Assembly (NCBI GenBank): GCA_947652115.1
Contig: OX393569.1
Location: 12,119,441-12,183,440 of the forward strand
Direction: 5' to 3'
DNA from: Blastomussa wellsi
Lineage: Eukaryota; Cnidaria; Anthozoa; Scleractinia; Plerogyridae
Length of the DNA: 64,000 nt
Shown piece by piece: positions 36,694 to 47,712 of the stretch. Every line of letters starts with the position of its first letter. Within the stretch, counting starts at the first letter, position 1. The translations under genes and the position numbers were made by a program. Under the pieces are notes generated by a model. The model was not told the DNA's origin, did not search any database, and saw nothing but the letters and a program-made list of their open reading frames with translations.

Positions 36694-36699
36694 TTTATT
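36694..36699 (-). terminator. SUPT6H: Spt6 polyadenylation signal AATAAA
   Basis: On the minus strand AATAAA lies 97-102 nt after the Spt6 stop codon, which would give a 3' untranslated region of roughly 110-130 nt. It is followed on that strand by a T/G-containing stretch. It is the nearest canonical signal I saw. Confidence 0.6.
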
Positions 36700-36795
36700 T
36701 TTCAACTGGTATTAAAATAAAAAAATGTACGAAAACCGGCAGTCAAATGACGGAGCTTTGTTAACGATTTGATATAAAGAGGACTGGTCAGGAGG

Positions 36796-37286
36796 CTATC
36801 GGCTCTTGCTGCTTTCGCTTACAATGGCCTTGCTGCCACTATATGTCTGCTGGTATCCATACTGAGTGGTAGGTGGAGTTGGCGTTTGATCTTGATGTTG
36901 CTGATAATAGCCATACTGTGGATACTGCTGGTATACCTGTTGTGTCGGAGTCTGTTGTGTTGGGGTCTGCTGTGTAGGCGTGTGTTGAAGCTGAGATCGC
37001 TGCTTGTTTTGACGCTGTATATGCTGGGCTGCAGCAGCGCCCCACTGGGCAGGCGTGAGCTGTGTGCTTGTTACCTTCTTTTGTGCGTCCTGCTGTTGCT
37101 TCTGCCTAGCAACTGTGACCAGCGCTGAGTAAACCTTGGGGTCGGTGATTCCTCTTGGGAAGTGCTGCTGAAGCTGGGGTAGAAGTCGGGCGGGGTCAAC
37201 ATCGGAATTAATGGAGGGGGTTCCTCCTGGGGTGTAAGGAGTGTTGCTTTCGGACATGGAGACAGGCATTCTATGCCGAGGAGTAC
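36796..37286 (-). CDS. SUPT6H: Spt6 last coding exon: C-terminal Q/T/P-rich tail
   Basis: The minus-strand acceptor TTTTCAG ends at 37,287. The exon completes the split Gly codon (G|GT) left by the exon at 41,335 and reads GTPRHRMPVSMSESNTPYTP onwards for about 163 residues to TAG at 36,796-36,798. It keeps features of the Spt6 tail: a TP-rich start, a short helical segment (DPARLLPQLQQHF), TPAQWGAAAA, then Gln/Pro/Thr repeats (TPTQQ three times) and Tyr-Gln-rich sequence. The tail is shorter than I recall for vertebrate Spt6. In other animals this part is disordered and is the contact region for elongation partners. The adjacent intron of 4,048 bp is filled with repeats. Confidence 0.88.
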
Positions 37287-37395
37287 CTGAAAAGAAAAAT
37301 AAATTTGACAAAGATAGCGCTTTTCAAGTACCGTATTTACTCGTGTATAAGTCGACCTTTCACGACCAAAAAACCAGTCCAAAAAATTGTCAGCA

Positions 37396-37756
37396 GCGAT
37401 TTTCCTTCACCACGTTTTTGCCGTTTAAAAACGAGAAATTTTACTTCCAGTTGGGTCAAATACCGCGCCAAGAGGGTAACCGGGCAGAGCTGGGCTGTTT
37501 CGCGTCACCGGGAACACATTGGCAAAGAGAAGATAAGAGATTGTGGACACGCTAAAATATTCAACAACCAAGGAGGGGGGGGGGGGGGGGTCGAAAGTTG
37601 TTTAAATGTCGATAATACGGCAACCGCATGCGATGTGTTCCCGGTTTCACGAAACAGCCCAGCTCTCCCTAGTTCCCCTCTTAGCGCGGTGTTTGACCCA
37701 ACCGGAAGTAAAATCTCTCGTTTTTAAACGGCGAAAACGCGGTGAAGGAAAATCGC
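37396..37756. repeat. foldback repeat, ~123-bp arms around a poly-G run
   Basis: The arms 37,396-37,518 and 37,634-37,756 are reverse complements with few changes (GCGATTTTCCTTCACC against GGTGAAGGAAAATCGC). The central part holds a run of 16 G at 37,575-37,590. It lies in an Spt6 intron and is non-coding. Confidence 0.8.
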
Positions 37757-37820
37757 TACTGGAATTTTCTTCGCTTTTCATATCAGGACCCAATGTAGAT
37801 TCGAACAGACAAACAAAAAA

Positions 37821-38100
37821 TCTATCATAGGTACTTTGTAAAAGGGACACTGTCACGACAAATTTGCCAAAAACTGCTGGAAATTCACAAAATGGTCCCT
37901 AAATTTATGTAATAAGAACTTACTCTAATTAAATGATCAAAAGCAATTTCTTGAAGAAAGTCTATCATAGGTACTTTGTAAAAGGGACACTGTCACGACA
38001 AATTTGCCAAAAACTGCTGGAAATTCACAAAATGGTCCCTAAATTTATGTAATAAGAACTTACTCTAATTAAATGATCAAAAGCAATTTCTTGAAGAAAG
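37821..38100. repeat. 140-bp tandem duplication
   Basis: Positions 37,821-37,960 and 37,961-38,100 are head-to-tail copies starting TCTATCATAGGTACTTTG, and I saw no difference between them. Each contains GGGACACTGTCACGAC, whose inverted form (GGCGACAGTGTTCC) occurs at 38,308 and 38,376. The duplication therefore covers one end of a small inverted-repeat element. Confidence 0.88.
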
Positions 38101-38302
38101 TCACACCGCAACAACATTTTAGCAAAATTTCAACGCTTTTCGAGCCAAATTTGAACCTTTTAAAAACATTCCATCCTCGCCATTCTCACTTCATAATGGG
38201 TTCTAATCATTTGTCGAGTACTGATCTACAAAATAAAATCATTATTGTTCAGCTTCTATTAAAAGATCGAAGTATGTTTTTGAGATTCCCAAAATCATGC
38301 TA

Positions 38303-38438
38303 AACTGGCGACAGTGTTCCTTTGAAATTTTTCTGCTTTATGTAGACTGGAGTGTTAAAGATACTCCCTAAACTGGCGACAGTGTTCCTTTGAAATTTTT
38401 CTGCTTTATGTAGACCGGAGTGTTAAAGATACTCCCTG
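38303..38438. repeat. 68-bp tandem duplication
   Basis: Positions 38,303-38,370 and 38,371-38,438 are two copies of a unit starting AACTGGCGACAGTGTTCC, differing at one visible base (AGACTGG against AGACCGG). It is the opposite end of the same small element whose left end is duplicated at 37,821. Confidence 0.85.
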
Positions 38439-38829
38439 GCACAATTTCGGAATGAAGAACTGACATTTCCTACAAAATGAAGCCGTAAATCTGCTCAGAA
38501 AAACATCTTTCTCGCTTTTAACTCCCTGCTTAGTAACCTGGCATGAGGTAAGCACGTGCAATACTACCCAATTATGTAGCTTGGTTTCAAAGTCCTCCAA
38601 CTACGCATGGCACTTTGTTTAGACCTGTTTATAAAGCGTTCTCAAAGATACTAGACCTTTTTTGGTGTTTTGCCTGCCTGCTAAAGCTACTTTTCATCTT
38701 CCACAGTTAGAAAGGTTTGTCTTGAATTAGTATATTTGACTTTGTAAGCCTATTTCAAAAATGATGAACAAAATGCCCACATGTGCATGTGTTGTTAAAA
38801 CGACTGCAGACACATGAGAATATTAAAAC

Positions 38830-40367
38830 TTAACCCATTGACGCCTGAAGGTTTTAAGCGTGCACCCACCCCCAAATACCTGGATCTTTTGCGGCATTCA
38901 ATGCAGAGGTGCGAGTGGAAAAATAAACCATATGCGCAGTAAATTCAGACAAATAATTAGTTTCTGAAGTAAACTTTTATTTCAACAAGACATGTTGAGC
39001 GACTAATTTATGAATTAAGAGCTTATCAGCTATGATAGACTGATCTCAAATCAAACTTGAAAACAGCAATAAAATTTTTCCAGCTTCCCGCATCATTTTA
39101 TCGGCACAAATAAATGCCGAAACTTTGTACAAATCTTTAAAACAAATTGAAATAGTTTGGTAAAAGGTAGCTTTACATTCTGTAGAGCTGCCAATGTCAA
39201 TATTTCAATAGCAGTGTAGTATTTTCTCGAGACAGTGAAACGGTAATTTGAGATGGTTGCATGAAACAGCCCCGATATCCGTCAGAAAGCTGCAGAATTC
39301 CTTCGACTAAACGAAAACAGTCAACGCTTTCTACGCTTTCCTTTACTTTAAATATTAATTAAATAAATCTTAAATCTTAATTCTCCTTTGTATTTTCTGA
39401 AGCAATGAAACTAAATCTTAAACAAATCTCAAGACTGAAAGCGGCTAAATAAGTACAACTTGTAAACACAAAAGACGGGAAGTCTTGATCAGATAAGCAC
39501 GTGGAAATGTGCCAAATCTGTTCGCTCCAAAAAGCATAAAATTCCAAACTAAAGATTGAAATATGAAAGAAACTCGAAATAAACATTGCTTCAAATTAAA
39601 TTTCACTTATGAAGAAGTCGAGAAATGTACTCAAAATCATCAAAATATCGAAAACTTCGAAGCCGTGCAATTCTGCATGCGTAATTAGATTATTCACATT
39701 TCACTCGGCTTCACGCGAAAAGATAGAAAAGCGGAAAGTTATAATTTTAGCGGATGGCTTTTGCAGTCAATTTATAACTCAATGGCTTTACCGATCCTTC
39801 TAAAACTTCTATCCAAATTTATATCAGTATTGAACATTACCATTCTGTTTTCAAAAGTCATTAACTTCATGTGCAGGTCCGTGATTTGAATTCAAAACAC
39901 ATTTCTAAGCGCCATGACATCATGTCTTCATGACCGTGGAAGACAAGATGGATCCTTCATCAGAAAGGTTTTAGCACTCTGTACTCCATATTTTTCGATT
40001 TTAGAGCCACTTAAAAATTAATCGATGTCTGCCAAAGAAAGAATTTTCCGTGTTTAGAATGCAAAACACGGCCGTGAAAGTTAGTAAACACGCCATGTTG
40101 CGCCATGATCTTCTTGTACATCTTTAACGCACGAATCAAGACGAAAACCTTTCTTTCTGGGACTCCTAAAGGCCTCTAAAAATATGCGCAGAAAAGGGAT
40201 TCTGATTGGTTTATTTGTCCTTTTTACCTGTAGAACAATAGGAGAAGCAACAACTCTCTAGGGGGGGGGGGAGGCCTTTTGTCAGCATGTGCTTTTTGCG
40301 ACCGGTTGAGGACGGCACAGGCATTTGGGGGGTGGTTTTCGCGCGGCACAGGCGCCAATGGGTTAAA
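38830..40367. mobile_element. 1.5-kb inverted-repeat element, TTAACCCATTG ends
   Basis: TTAACCCATTGACGCCTG at 38,830 followed by CCACCCCCAAATACC is mirrored by GGGGGGTGG and CAGGCGCCAATGGGTTAA ending at about 40,366. The interior is AT-rich and has no recognisable gene. It lies within the penultimate Spt6 intron. Confidence 0.65.
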
Positions 40368-40374
40368 GTGCTGC

Positions 40375-40680
40375 TGCGATGAAAAAAAGTTATTTTTCTC
40401 TTTCGATTCCGATTTTATACTATGATTTCGCAAGAATGCACCATGCCAATTATTGCGCCTCAATTTTCAAAATAAGTCCGTTTTATTGAACAACGATTTC
40501 TTGTTTAAACTGTCCGCAATTACCAGAGTCGGCTTCAGCCGAGTTGCATTGGGAGAGCTGGATCGAGAGAGAAAATGACCTCATTGACCCACCACTTTAA
40601 TTTTTTTCTGTGTGGAACCAGCATATTTGGTATGCGAAACAGCAACTTGCTTCTAAAAGCTCGTGCTGCATACTAATCAG

Positions 40681-40725
<45 letters not shown>

Positions 40726-41150
40726 GTATAACAATATAATTTGGTTTTATCAACTGCGTTGATAATGTCAATTGGCCACCGTAAAGAGATTCAAGACGTT
40801 TCGAGCGTTAGCCCTTCGTCGGAGCGAATCCAATCCGACGAAGGGCTAACGCTCGAAACGTCAGCTCTTGAATCTCTTTACGGTGGCCAATTGACATTAT
40901 CAACCCAGTTGATAAAACCAAATTATGTTGCATACTAATCAGCTGGGTTCACACATAGCAAAAATAAACTGTTGAGTCGACGACGTCATTTTCTCTCTAG
41001 ATCGATGGCGGACAGTTTAAACAAGAAATCACCGCTTAACAAACGGACTTACTTTAAAAATTGAGGGGAAATAATCGGCATGGTCCATTCTTGCCAAATA
41101 TAAAATTGGAATCGAAAGAACAAGAACATTTTTTCATCGCAGTAGAACTT
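40375..41150. mobile_element. nested foldback element in Spt6 intron
   Basis: The outer arms (about 40,375-40,530 and 40,985-41,150) are reverse complements, with matched blocks such as TTCTTGTTTAAACTGTCCGC and GCGGACAGTTTAAACAAGAA. Between them sits a second palindrome at 40,736-40,926, with arms of about 90 bp running from ATAATTTGGTTTTATCAAC to a centre near 40,832 and including CGTTTCGAGCGTTAGCCC. This is one foldback inside another, with no coding frame. Confidence 0.8.
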
Positions 41151-41334
41151 TAAGATTGATTGTTTCATATATCCCATAGTACCTGAACAATAATTCTAAG
41201 AAATACAATATATATGTTTTCCAATAAAATCCGTACAAAAAGATCAGGAGGTCGACTTATGCGCGAGGTCGACTAATACACGGGTAAACAATAAAATAAA
41301 TAAACCATGACACAATATGTTACGGAATATCTAC

Positions 41335-41683
41335 CAGGTATAGGGTCTCTGAAATGCTCCTTGAACCATCTAAACAGACCATTTAACGTGGCGTGCACTC
41401 TTCCTCGATACCGAAAGCCATCCGGGGTAACACTGATGTATTCTACCCTGGGCTTGACGCGGGGAAGATACCCCAGGAAGAACTTCCCAGGGAATTCCTT
41501 GCAAGTGCTCATTATGTACGGAATTCTTTGTGGTGCTTTCTTTTTTTCTACATGAAGAATCTCTTCCAGCCTAGATTTGACTCCGTCCACCGCTCTGTAG
41601 TTCTTGTGATTTAGAATTTCTCGAGCAAATGACGCCATTGGCTGAACATGTCGGGCAATGATTTCATCAAGATCTTCAAATTC
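41335..41683 (-). CDS. SUPT6H: Spt6 exon: C-terminal SH2 domain of the tandem SH2 module
   Basis: The acceptor TTTTGCAG ends at 41,684 and the exon starts [20 protein letters not shown], a stretch strongly conserved in animal Spt6. It continues through a helical part, then [24 protein letters not shown] and [11 protein letters not shown], ending in DPIP plus the first base of a Gly codon before donor GGTAGAT (41,333-41,334 are the GT). It is 349 bp and leaves phase 1, matching the next exon. In the known protein this second SH2 fold packs against the first and helps bind the phosphorylated linker of RNA polymerase II. Only one short divergent stretch ([20 protein letters not shown]) departs from what I recall of vertebrates. 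Confidence 0.95.
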
Positions 41684-42391
41684 CTGCAAAATAAAAACAG
41701 ATTCTTATCAAACTCTCCTCGCATCCTGAAGACAACTATTCCACGAATTTGTGAAAAGTTGTGCAGATTCGACATATGCAGCTGGCAGCTTCTCGATATG
41801 TCAACAACGAACTGAAATACAACAATACCTCGTTCACTTTATCCCTTGTGGTTGGATGACGGGAAGTTGAATGTTGAATAGCGGAAGAGCTTGAAGCGCA
41901 TAATAAAAGCGAAAGGTGGGTAGTTGGATGGCAAAGAAGTACAACATGTTGAATATCAAAACGTTGAACAGTAAAAAGTAAGCTTGGAAAATTAGTTAGG
42001 TGAGGACGCCATGTCCTAGTTACACTGGGTTGCTGTTTGATATCGAAAAGAAGTAAATTGCATGTTGAATTACGTGAAGTACAATGTTTAACACTTGAAA
42101 CTTCGAAGTTTAATTGCATAAAAGACAATATTGAATAGGAAAAAGATTCATAGCGAATGAAAACTTGAATGTCCAATCGCATAATAAGAAAGTACCGAAA
42201 GTACAATGTCAAATCTCAATGTTCAATTTTGGCCCCGATGGTACGCCATAGGATGAGAGAGAGTCTGGTTGATGACTTCAGTCAAGCAAAGACTGATATC
42301 CCGCCAATGGCCGCTAATGTCCGATTTTAATGAAGTTGATTATAGATATGGCAGTCTGCTTTAGCCATGCGCGAGATAGTTTTGATCGTAC
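41684..42391 (-). other. SUPT6H: Spt6 intron, 708 bp
   Basis: The intron is bounded by donor GAG|GTACGA (GT at 42,390-42,391) and acceptor TTTTGCAG. It is AT-rich and contains several scattered GTTGAA/TTGAATA words, which look like a degenerate simple repeat, but no coding sequence. Confidence 0.8.
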
Positions 42392-42514
42392 CTCGCTGTC
42401 GATCCAAAGTGATCGCCCAAGACTGAAAGCGTTTTCTTTTCCTTCTTCGCGCACATCCACATGCTGGTAAACACCCTCATCAACCTTCCACGTAACAGTC
42501 AGATGATCTGCGCC
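42392..42514 (-). CDS. SUPT6H: Spt6 exon: end of the N-terminal SH2 domain
   Basis: This is a 123-bp exon in phase 0 on both sides. Acceptor GTTTTTTCAG ends at 42,515 and the exon reads [20 protein letters not shown], then [21 protein letters not shown], ending at donor GAG|GTACGA. These words are almost identical in all animal Spt6 proteins I know. Upstream it joins RPSSK of the exon at 63,821, giving the conserved SSKG(A/E)(D/N)HLTVTWKV order. Downstream it joins EFEDLDEI. The segment forms the central sheet of the first SH2 fold. Confidence 0.95.
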
Positions 42515-44159
42515 CTGAAAAAACAAATCACATGCCCTCTTGGATACAATCTGATCCCAATCTTCCGCGGTCCTCGCGGATGTGAGAGAAGACAAAACTC
42601 TTCAGAAATTTAAGAAGAAATGCCCACTAATATCGATCAAAATTGAAATTTCTCGGCCACAGTCAAAATTTTGTTTTCGCTCATATTTTGGCTATGGAAA
42701 GGTATTAGTAAGTAACGCAACGTAATGTAGTTTGTTTCTGAAAGACCGCTTCAATTTGGAGAAAATCAAGAAAATCTATTTTAGCTGTCGGCGACTTTAA
42801 AATAACCAAAATTTGAGACCAAATTAGCCGTTCACAAAAGGTCGCTGGCATGCAAAAGGAACGGAAGTTAGGAAAAAGCTTTTCCCGTTTACTTATTCAA
42901 GAAGAGTTTTTCTTTTAGTCTGGTGGTAAATTTTAATCTTGGGATAACCTGGGAGATGAACAATAATAACTTAAGGCTGACATTTTTCAGCCGATAAAAA
43001 TTTACATCTAACCGTGACGTTGCGAATAATTTTTTGACTATGTGCTACACCTTCGTTTCTCCCAAAAATCGAGCTGTAAGGTATCTAAAGATCGCACTAA
43101 AATATATGTAAATACTGGCTTGGGTAATTTAGTCTGCACTTCACACGAAGCCTCCAAAGTTGAACTTATTTGGCTGAAATATGAGGCGTCTGGTAATTGC
43201 AATGGCTTGGGGTATCTGACAGAAACAGTCACTGCATGTTGCCTCTTTACAGATTTGTGTTGACAAATAACTTACCTCAATCTTTGGTTCTGTTCTGATT
43301 GACTTTAAAATCTATGTATCTCAAAGCTGTTCCTGGCACTCAGGAAAGCGGCGAAGATTTCTCTCAACAGCCCACGGCATTTCATCGCAAGATCCGCAAC
43401 ATTCCAAAGACTGTCTTTGTTCTTGCATTGAGCCTATTTTTACATCCCAAAGGCACTAAGTCTCCCCTTTCGCAATAACAGAAGTTTTCAAAGTTAAACA
43501 TCCAATTATGTTTCCAGCAAGGGAAAGGTAAGGTATATTCCTCTCCCACTTTGGTGAATTTAATACGGGTGTTGCGTAACAAAACAGGCAGAAAGAGCTC
43601 ATGGATCGTTAAATTAACCTCATTCGATTGTTACATTCGCTGACACACAACGAAAACATAAGGATGATAAATTTCTAAAAAACTTGGTTCTTTTGTTGAT
43701 TTCGATTCTGTAATCATAATTATAAAATAGAATGATGCCCTCTAACTACAGAAAAAATGTTAAGAAGAATGAAAGTGGCTGAACCTGCCGAAGAAACGAG
43801 TAGCCTTCAAGTAAAGCGAAATCATTCTTCAAATGGAAGAGAAGAGATAACTCTGTGAGATTCATATAACCAAACTCTTAGAAATGTCCTGACCTTCTAA
43901 GAATAAAATCTACCAAACTACCTACCTGCCTGCCTTATCTGCAAAACTACGAACTCATTCCACCGCCCCCCGCTTCCTCCCCCACTAGGGTTCGTTTCTC
44001 TGGTAGGCACCCCGGCCCCTTTTAACGGATTGCGTGATACCTGAAATGATCGTCTTTCAGGTGTGCACGTTGAAAAATTACTTTGTCCAAGGGTGCCACA
44101 GTTACCGTCTACCTGCTACTTCCTTGAAAAAACTTTCGTCCAAGTTAAAAATTAGACAA

Positions 44160-44882
44160 TATATCCCGTCGCGGGCGGGGGTACTTGGCGTTTGGGTATA
44201 GGGGTGCCGCTGGGGTTTGAAACCCTGATCCTGTTGGCAATGTTTTTTATACTATAGTGCAAATATCTACTCCTGAAAAATGATCTAACGTTGAATGACT
44301 GGAGACCGGCTAAATGGATACCGACTCTGTCCAGGACGGCTCGAGGCCCCGACAACGACAGACTCGTTTTGGGGGCACTTAACCCATGTTTGGGTATAGG
44401 GGTGTCACTTGAAGATGGGGGTGAATAAGTTCGCGGATCAATGGATTTAGCCTCAAAAAGTACACGGATTGTGGATTTCAGCAAAAAATTAAGTGGATTC
44501 ACGGATTTCAGTAATGCAGTGGATCACGGATAAGCTGATAATTTTAGCTCGGATCCGGACTCTTCATGCCATGAAGTTCGTATCGTAGCCTTGGCGTGTC
44601 TTTAGTCCTGGTCAATGTGCTGGTTTTGTCCATTTTCTGTTTGCACGAGACCCAAACCACCACTTTACATTAGAGCTGCCGCAAAAAAGGCAATGGAACG
44701 AAACCTCTCGAAAATTTTTCACCGAAAACAACATCTACTTTCCTTTCAGTTAAACTATTACACAGAAAGTTTTCAAGGAATGCGGATGCGGATTTGAACG
44801 AAAAAAGTGGCGGATTGACGGATTTGGGCAAAAAATAGCACGGATTGGCGGATTCGCGTACCCCTATTCACCCCCCTCCTTG
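44160..44882. repeat. dispersed repeat, copy 1 (GGATTTCAGC/GGCGGATT-rich)
   Basis: The stretch from TTTGTCCATTTTCTGTTTG (44,628) to TTCACCCCCCTCC (44,878) recurs in the same orientation at 47,713-48,157. Upstream, 44,200-44,540 carries repeated GGGTATAGGGGTG and CACGGATT words. It is an unclassified repeat with no coding capacity. Confidence 0.7.
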
Positions 44883-45373
44883 AAGCTAGTGTGAAACGCA
44901 GACCTTGGTTAGGAGAAAAATAACGTCAAACACCCACCCTGTTTGGGACAAAGGAAAACGTTTCTAAATAAGATTGCGCTAATATCTAGTCCTGAAAATG
45001 ATGTAATGTTGACTGATGACCGGCTAAATAAATACTGATGAACATTTCTCATTTCGAATATGCTTAAAAGTCTTCGAAGCCATACCCCGTCCTTAGGAGA
45101 CTCGCTTAATTGTATACCCTATTCAGGACTGAGGGATCAAAAACCATATCCAATCTTTGGACTCTTTGACTATTGGTGGTGTTCACTAGTCACGCAATCA
45201 AAAACTAAATTCGAAAAAAATGAATTACAGAAGCTAAGAACTTTAGATAGTGTAGATGATAAATAAATAAACAATTTCTCCAAGTCTCAGTTCTGTGCGG
45301 TGCGCCGCTCGCGAGTTATTTGCCGAAACGTTCCACGCAAATTTACAAAGGTTAGGATGGAGACGCCATATTT

Positions 45374-46179
45374 CCCGGGGTATCCAATCGATGAAATCGA
45401 TAATCGATGACAATCGATATCAATCGATACCAATCGATATTAATTAATCGATTGGCGAAGATTCGTGTGGTTATCGATTGGTATCGATTATCAATACCAA
45501 TCGATAAAAAATTGTTATCGATTGGTATCGATTGGTTGCAGATTGACATAACGGTAATCGGCGAGTAAAAACAACAATTAAGTACGTTGTAATTGTAAAC
45601 AAAACTCATTTTAATGTTAGCAGGAGAACAACGCTCTCTTCTCTGTCTTCAACGTTAATGTCCAGTCCTCAGGATTCCTTTAATTTTAATTTTAACAAAT
45701 CAAAAGTTTGTTCCATGGCCCAACCTATAGACTTCCCCTCTTCTTGTTTGCTGTAAACTCTTCGCCGACACGCACCTCAAAACGGCAAAGATGATATCCT
45801 TTCACGACGCCCCTTATGCTAAGCAAAGCCTCTACCCCGACGTCTTGTGTAGACATAATATCACGGGAAGGCAATGGCGGGCAAGCGGGTAATTCTAGTA
45901 CACGTGCAACGGGGTATATTCTTTGTGTTGAGAAGACTGGGTCGGACTTCGTACCCAGGGCTTCCTAAAAATGGCGGATGATCGAATAGGTAGTGTGCGT
46001 GACGTCTGTTCGAGATCCCTGAGCCAATCGATACCAATCGATGAACTGTTTTTGTGTGGTTATCGATTGGTCATCGATTGGCCGATACCAATCGATACCA
46101 ATTAACTAATTTTATCGATTGATATCGATTGATCGATTGGATTTCCGATCATCGATTTCCATCGATTGGATACCCCGGG
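45374..46179. mobile_element. 806-bp foldback element built of ATCGAT-rich ends
   Basis: The left end CCCGGGGTATCCAATCGATG is mirrored by CATCGATTGGATACCCCGGG at the right. Both ends (45,374-45,535 and 46,023-46,179) are dense in the palindromic word ATCGAT, mostly as CCAATCGAT or ATCGATTGG. The flanks ATATTT at both sides (45,368-45,373 and 46,180-46,185) look like a 6-bp target duplication. The middle, 45,540-46,020, is ordinary sequence without a recognisable gene. Confidence 0.8.
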
Positions 46180-46185
46180 ATATTT

Positions 46186-47690
46186 GTGTCCTTCCGAGAG
46201 GGACAAATATGGCCGCCATGATGCCTGAGAAACCATCTGGAATACAGTTTTGCTATGACAGCGACTACTGTTGGCTCTTAAGCTATTGTACTTCCACATA
46301 AACACCACTTATTATTATCTGAAATGTTATAACTGCTCAAAATCGAAAGGATAGGCTTTTTCTAAACAAATAGCTTTGTCGCGGCACTCAGCTTGATGTC
46401 ACATACGGCGAAGAACTCAAATATTCACGATGCTCTGTTTTTAAAACGAAGGACACTGTCGAGCTGAAAATTTGCGAAAAGATATATTTTTAGTTCAAAA
46501 CTTAGTAGGCCTAGCGAATTTTGATTTCAGAATTTTATGACGTCACATGAAAACCAAGAATTGGCAACTGTATTTAAGAGTAGTATTCTGATGCGATATA
46601 ACAATTAAATACATCGATTCCTTTGTCAAACGGCAAAAAGCACACCATGTTCTATACTTCCACAATGACCTTCAAAACGGATGGTGCTCTGACGCCCGAA
46701 TTTTAAAGCATTTGAAAAGCTAAATATAGCTCGGCACATACATATAAAACAAAGCAAGCAATGGATGCTGTGTTTGGCGAAGTAGCACCAACGCACAACA
46801 CATGATTTTGTCGCTGCTACTTGTCGCTGCGGGATGACCCTGCCTCAACCCCTTTTGACAGAGCAGCGCTCGGCTATTTATACAGACTACCACGATATAT
46901 CGCAGACACAGGAACGGAATTATCGTGTTACCAATGGGTTATCTCCTGAAGGTGTGAGTAGTCAAGCTTGACGAACAAGACTGCGAAGCACGAAGACTAC
47001 TTGACTGGCAAATTCCATTTTGGTGAAAGTGTGGTGAGACGACTGTCCAGAAAATGGATGTAGCGTCAGTATAGATCTCAGTAGCTGAGGCCATGATAAC
47101 TGCCAGGGACAGCAATGGAAACCAGGTAGCAGTTCTGAATTTCTGACGAAGCAGCAGGTTTTGCAATTCCTCTAAACCTAGCGCTGATTTGGTAGCGCGG
47201 TGTTAGTTTACGATATTAATTATAAATATATTTTAATGGTCATCACAGTATCATCCAGGTAAAACCCAGGTAAGCTCAATTGCTGGCAGGCCGCCAGTTT
47301 AGGTGGATACCTTGAAAATTATGATCGAAGAGATTGTATTATAAATGCGAGCAGCTTTATCCTATTTTTGAACCCCTAGTGTTGGAGCAGACGGTTAAAT
47401 AGAAATCATAAGAAATAACTGAATTAATATACCCCGATTAGAGTTATGATAAGAGTTCTATATAGCGGATGCCCATACAGGCACACCTGCAACTTGTGAT
47501 CAAGAAAAACGCAAAATGCAAATAATTGTTCATTGACGTCGAAAAGAAACCAGCTTTGATTCTCCTTTCTAAGTTAACTGGCACTGTACAGCATGGACAA
47601 TAAAAACAAAAATAGAAAGAGGGCAATTGACACACTAGCCCGCTGTTCCTGTCAGACGTTCCGTTAGTGGGCAACGGCGCGACGAAAAAC
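46186..47690. other. interior of the 6.8-kb element, no recognised gene
   Basis: This is unique sequence. One short minus-strand frame (46,939-47,166) has a hydrophobic start (FPLLSLAVIMASA) that could pass for a signal peptide, but it lacks any family resemblance, partner exon or promoter signal. I see nothing else. Confidence 0.4.
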
Positions 47691-47712
47691 GGTCCTGGTC
47701 TCAATGTTCTCG

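Larger units (their letters stand above)
37330..41289. mobile_element. inverted-repeat ends in the penultimate Spt6 intron
   Basis: TTTACTCGTGTATAAGTCGACC near 37,335 is mirrored near 41,260-41,289 by GGTCGACTAATACACGGGTAAA. The two ends span almost the whole 4.05-kb intron, with the right end only 45 bp from the exon at 41,335. They could be the ends of one element that has accumulated nested insertions, or two independent short copies facing each other. No transposase frame is seen inside. Confidence 0.5.

Noticed and set aside
36391..36720. 109-codon plus-strand frame with a hydrophobic stretch
   Set aside because: It starts inside the end of an inverted-repeat element and overlaps the antisense of the Spt6 3' end. 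No family resemblance.
37305..37856. Several 70-140 codon frames in the penultimate Spt6 intron
   Set aside because: They read across a 123-bp-arm foldback and a poly-G run. The same peptides appear on both strands because of the inverted repeat.
43382..43582. 66-codon minus-strand frame and its partner at 48,319-48,525 as possible paired genes
   Set aside because: Both lie in the matching inverted-repeat arms of the 6.8-kb element, read the two arms in the same direction, and encode unrelated peptides, so neither is conserved.
46939..47166. Possible small secreted protein with a hydrophobic start
   Set aside because: No family match, no conserved cysteine pattern, no promoter or splice support, and it lies inside a decayed transposon.
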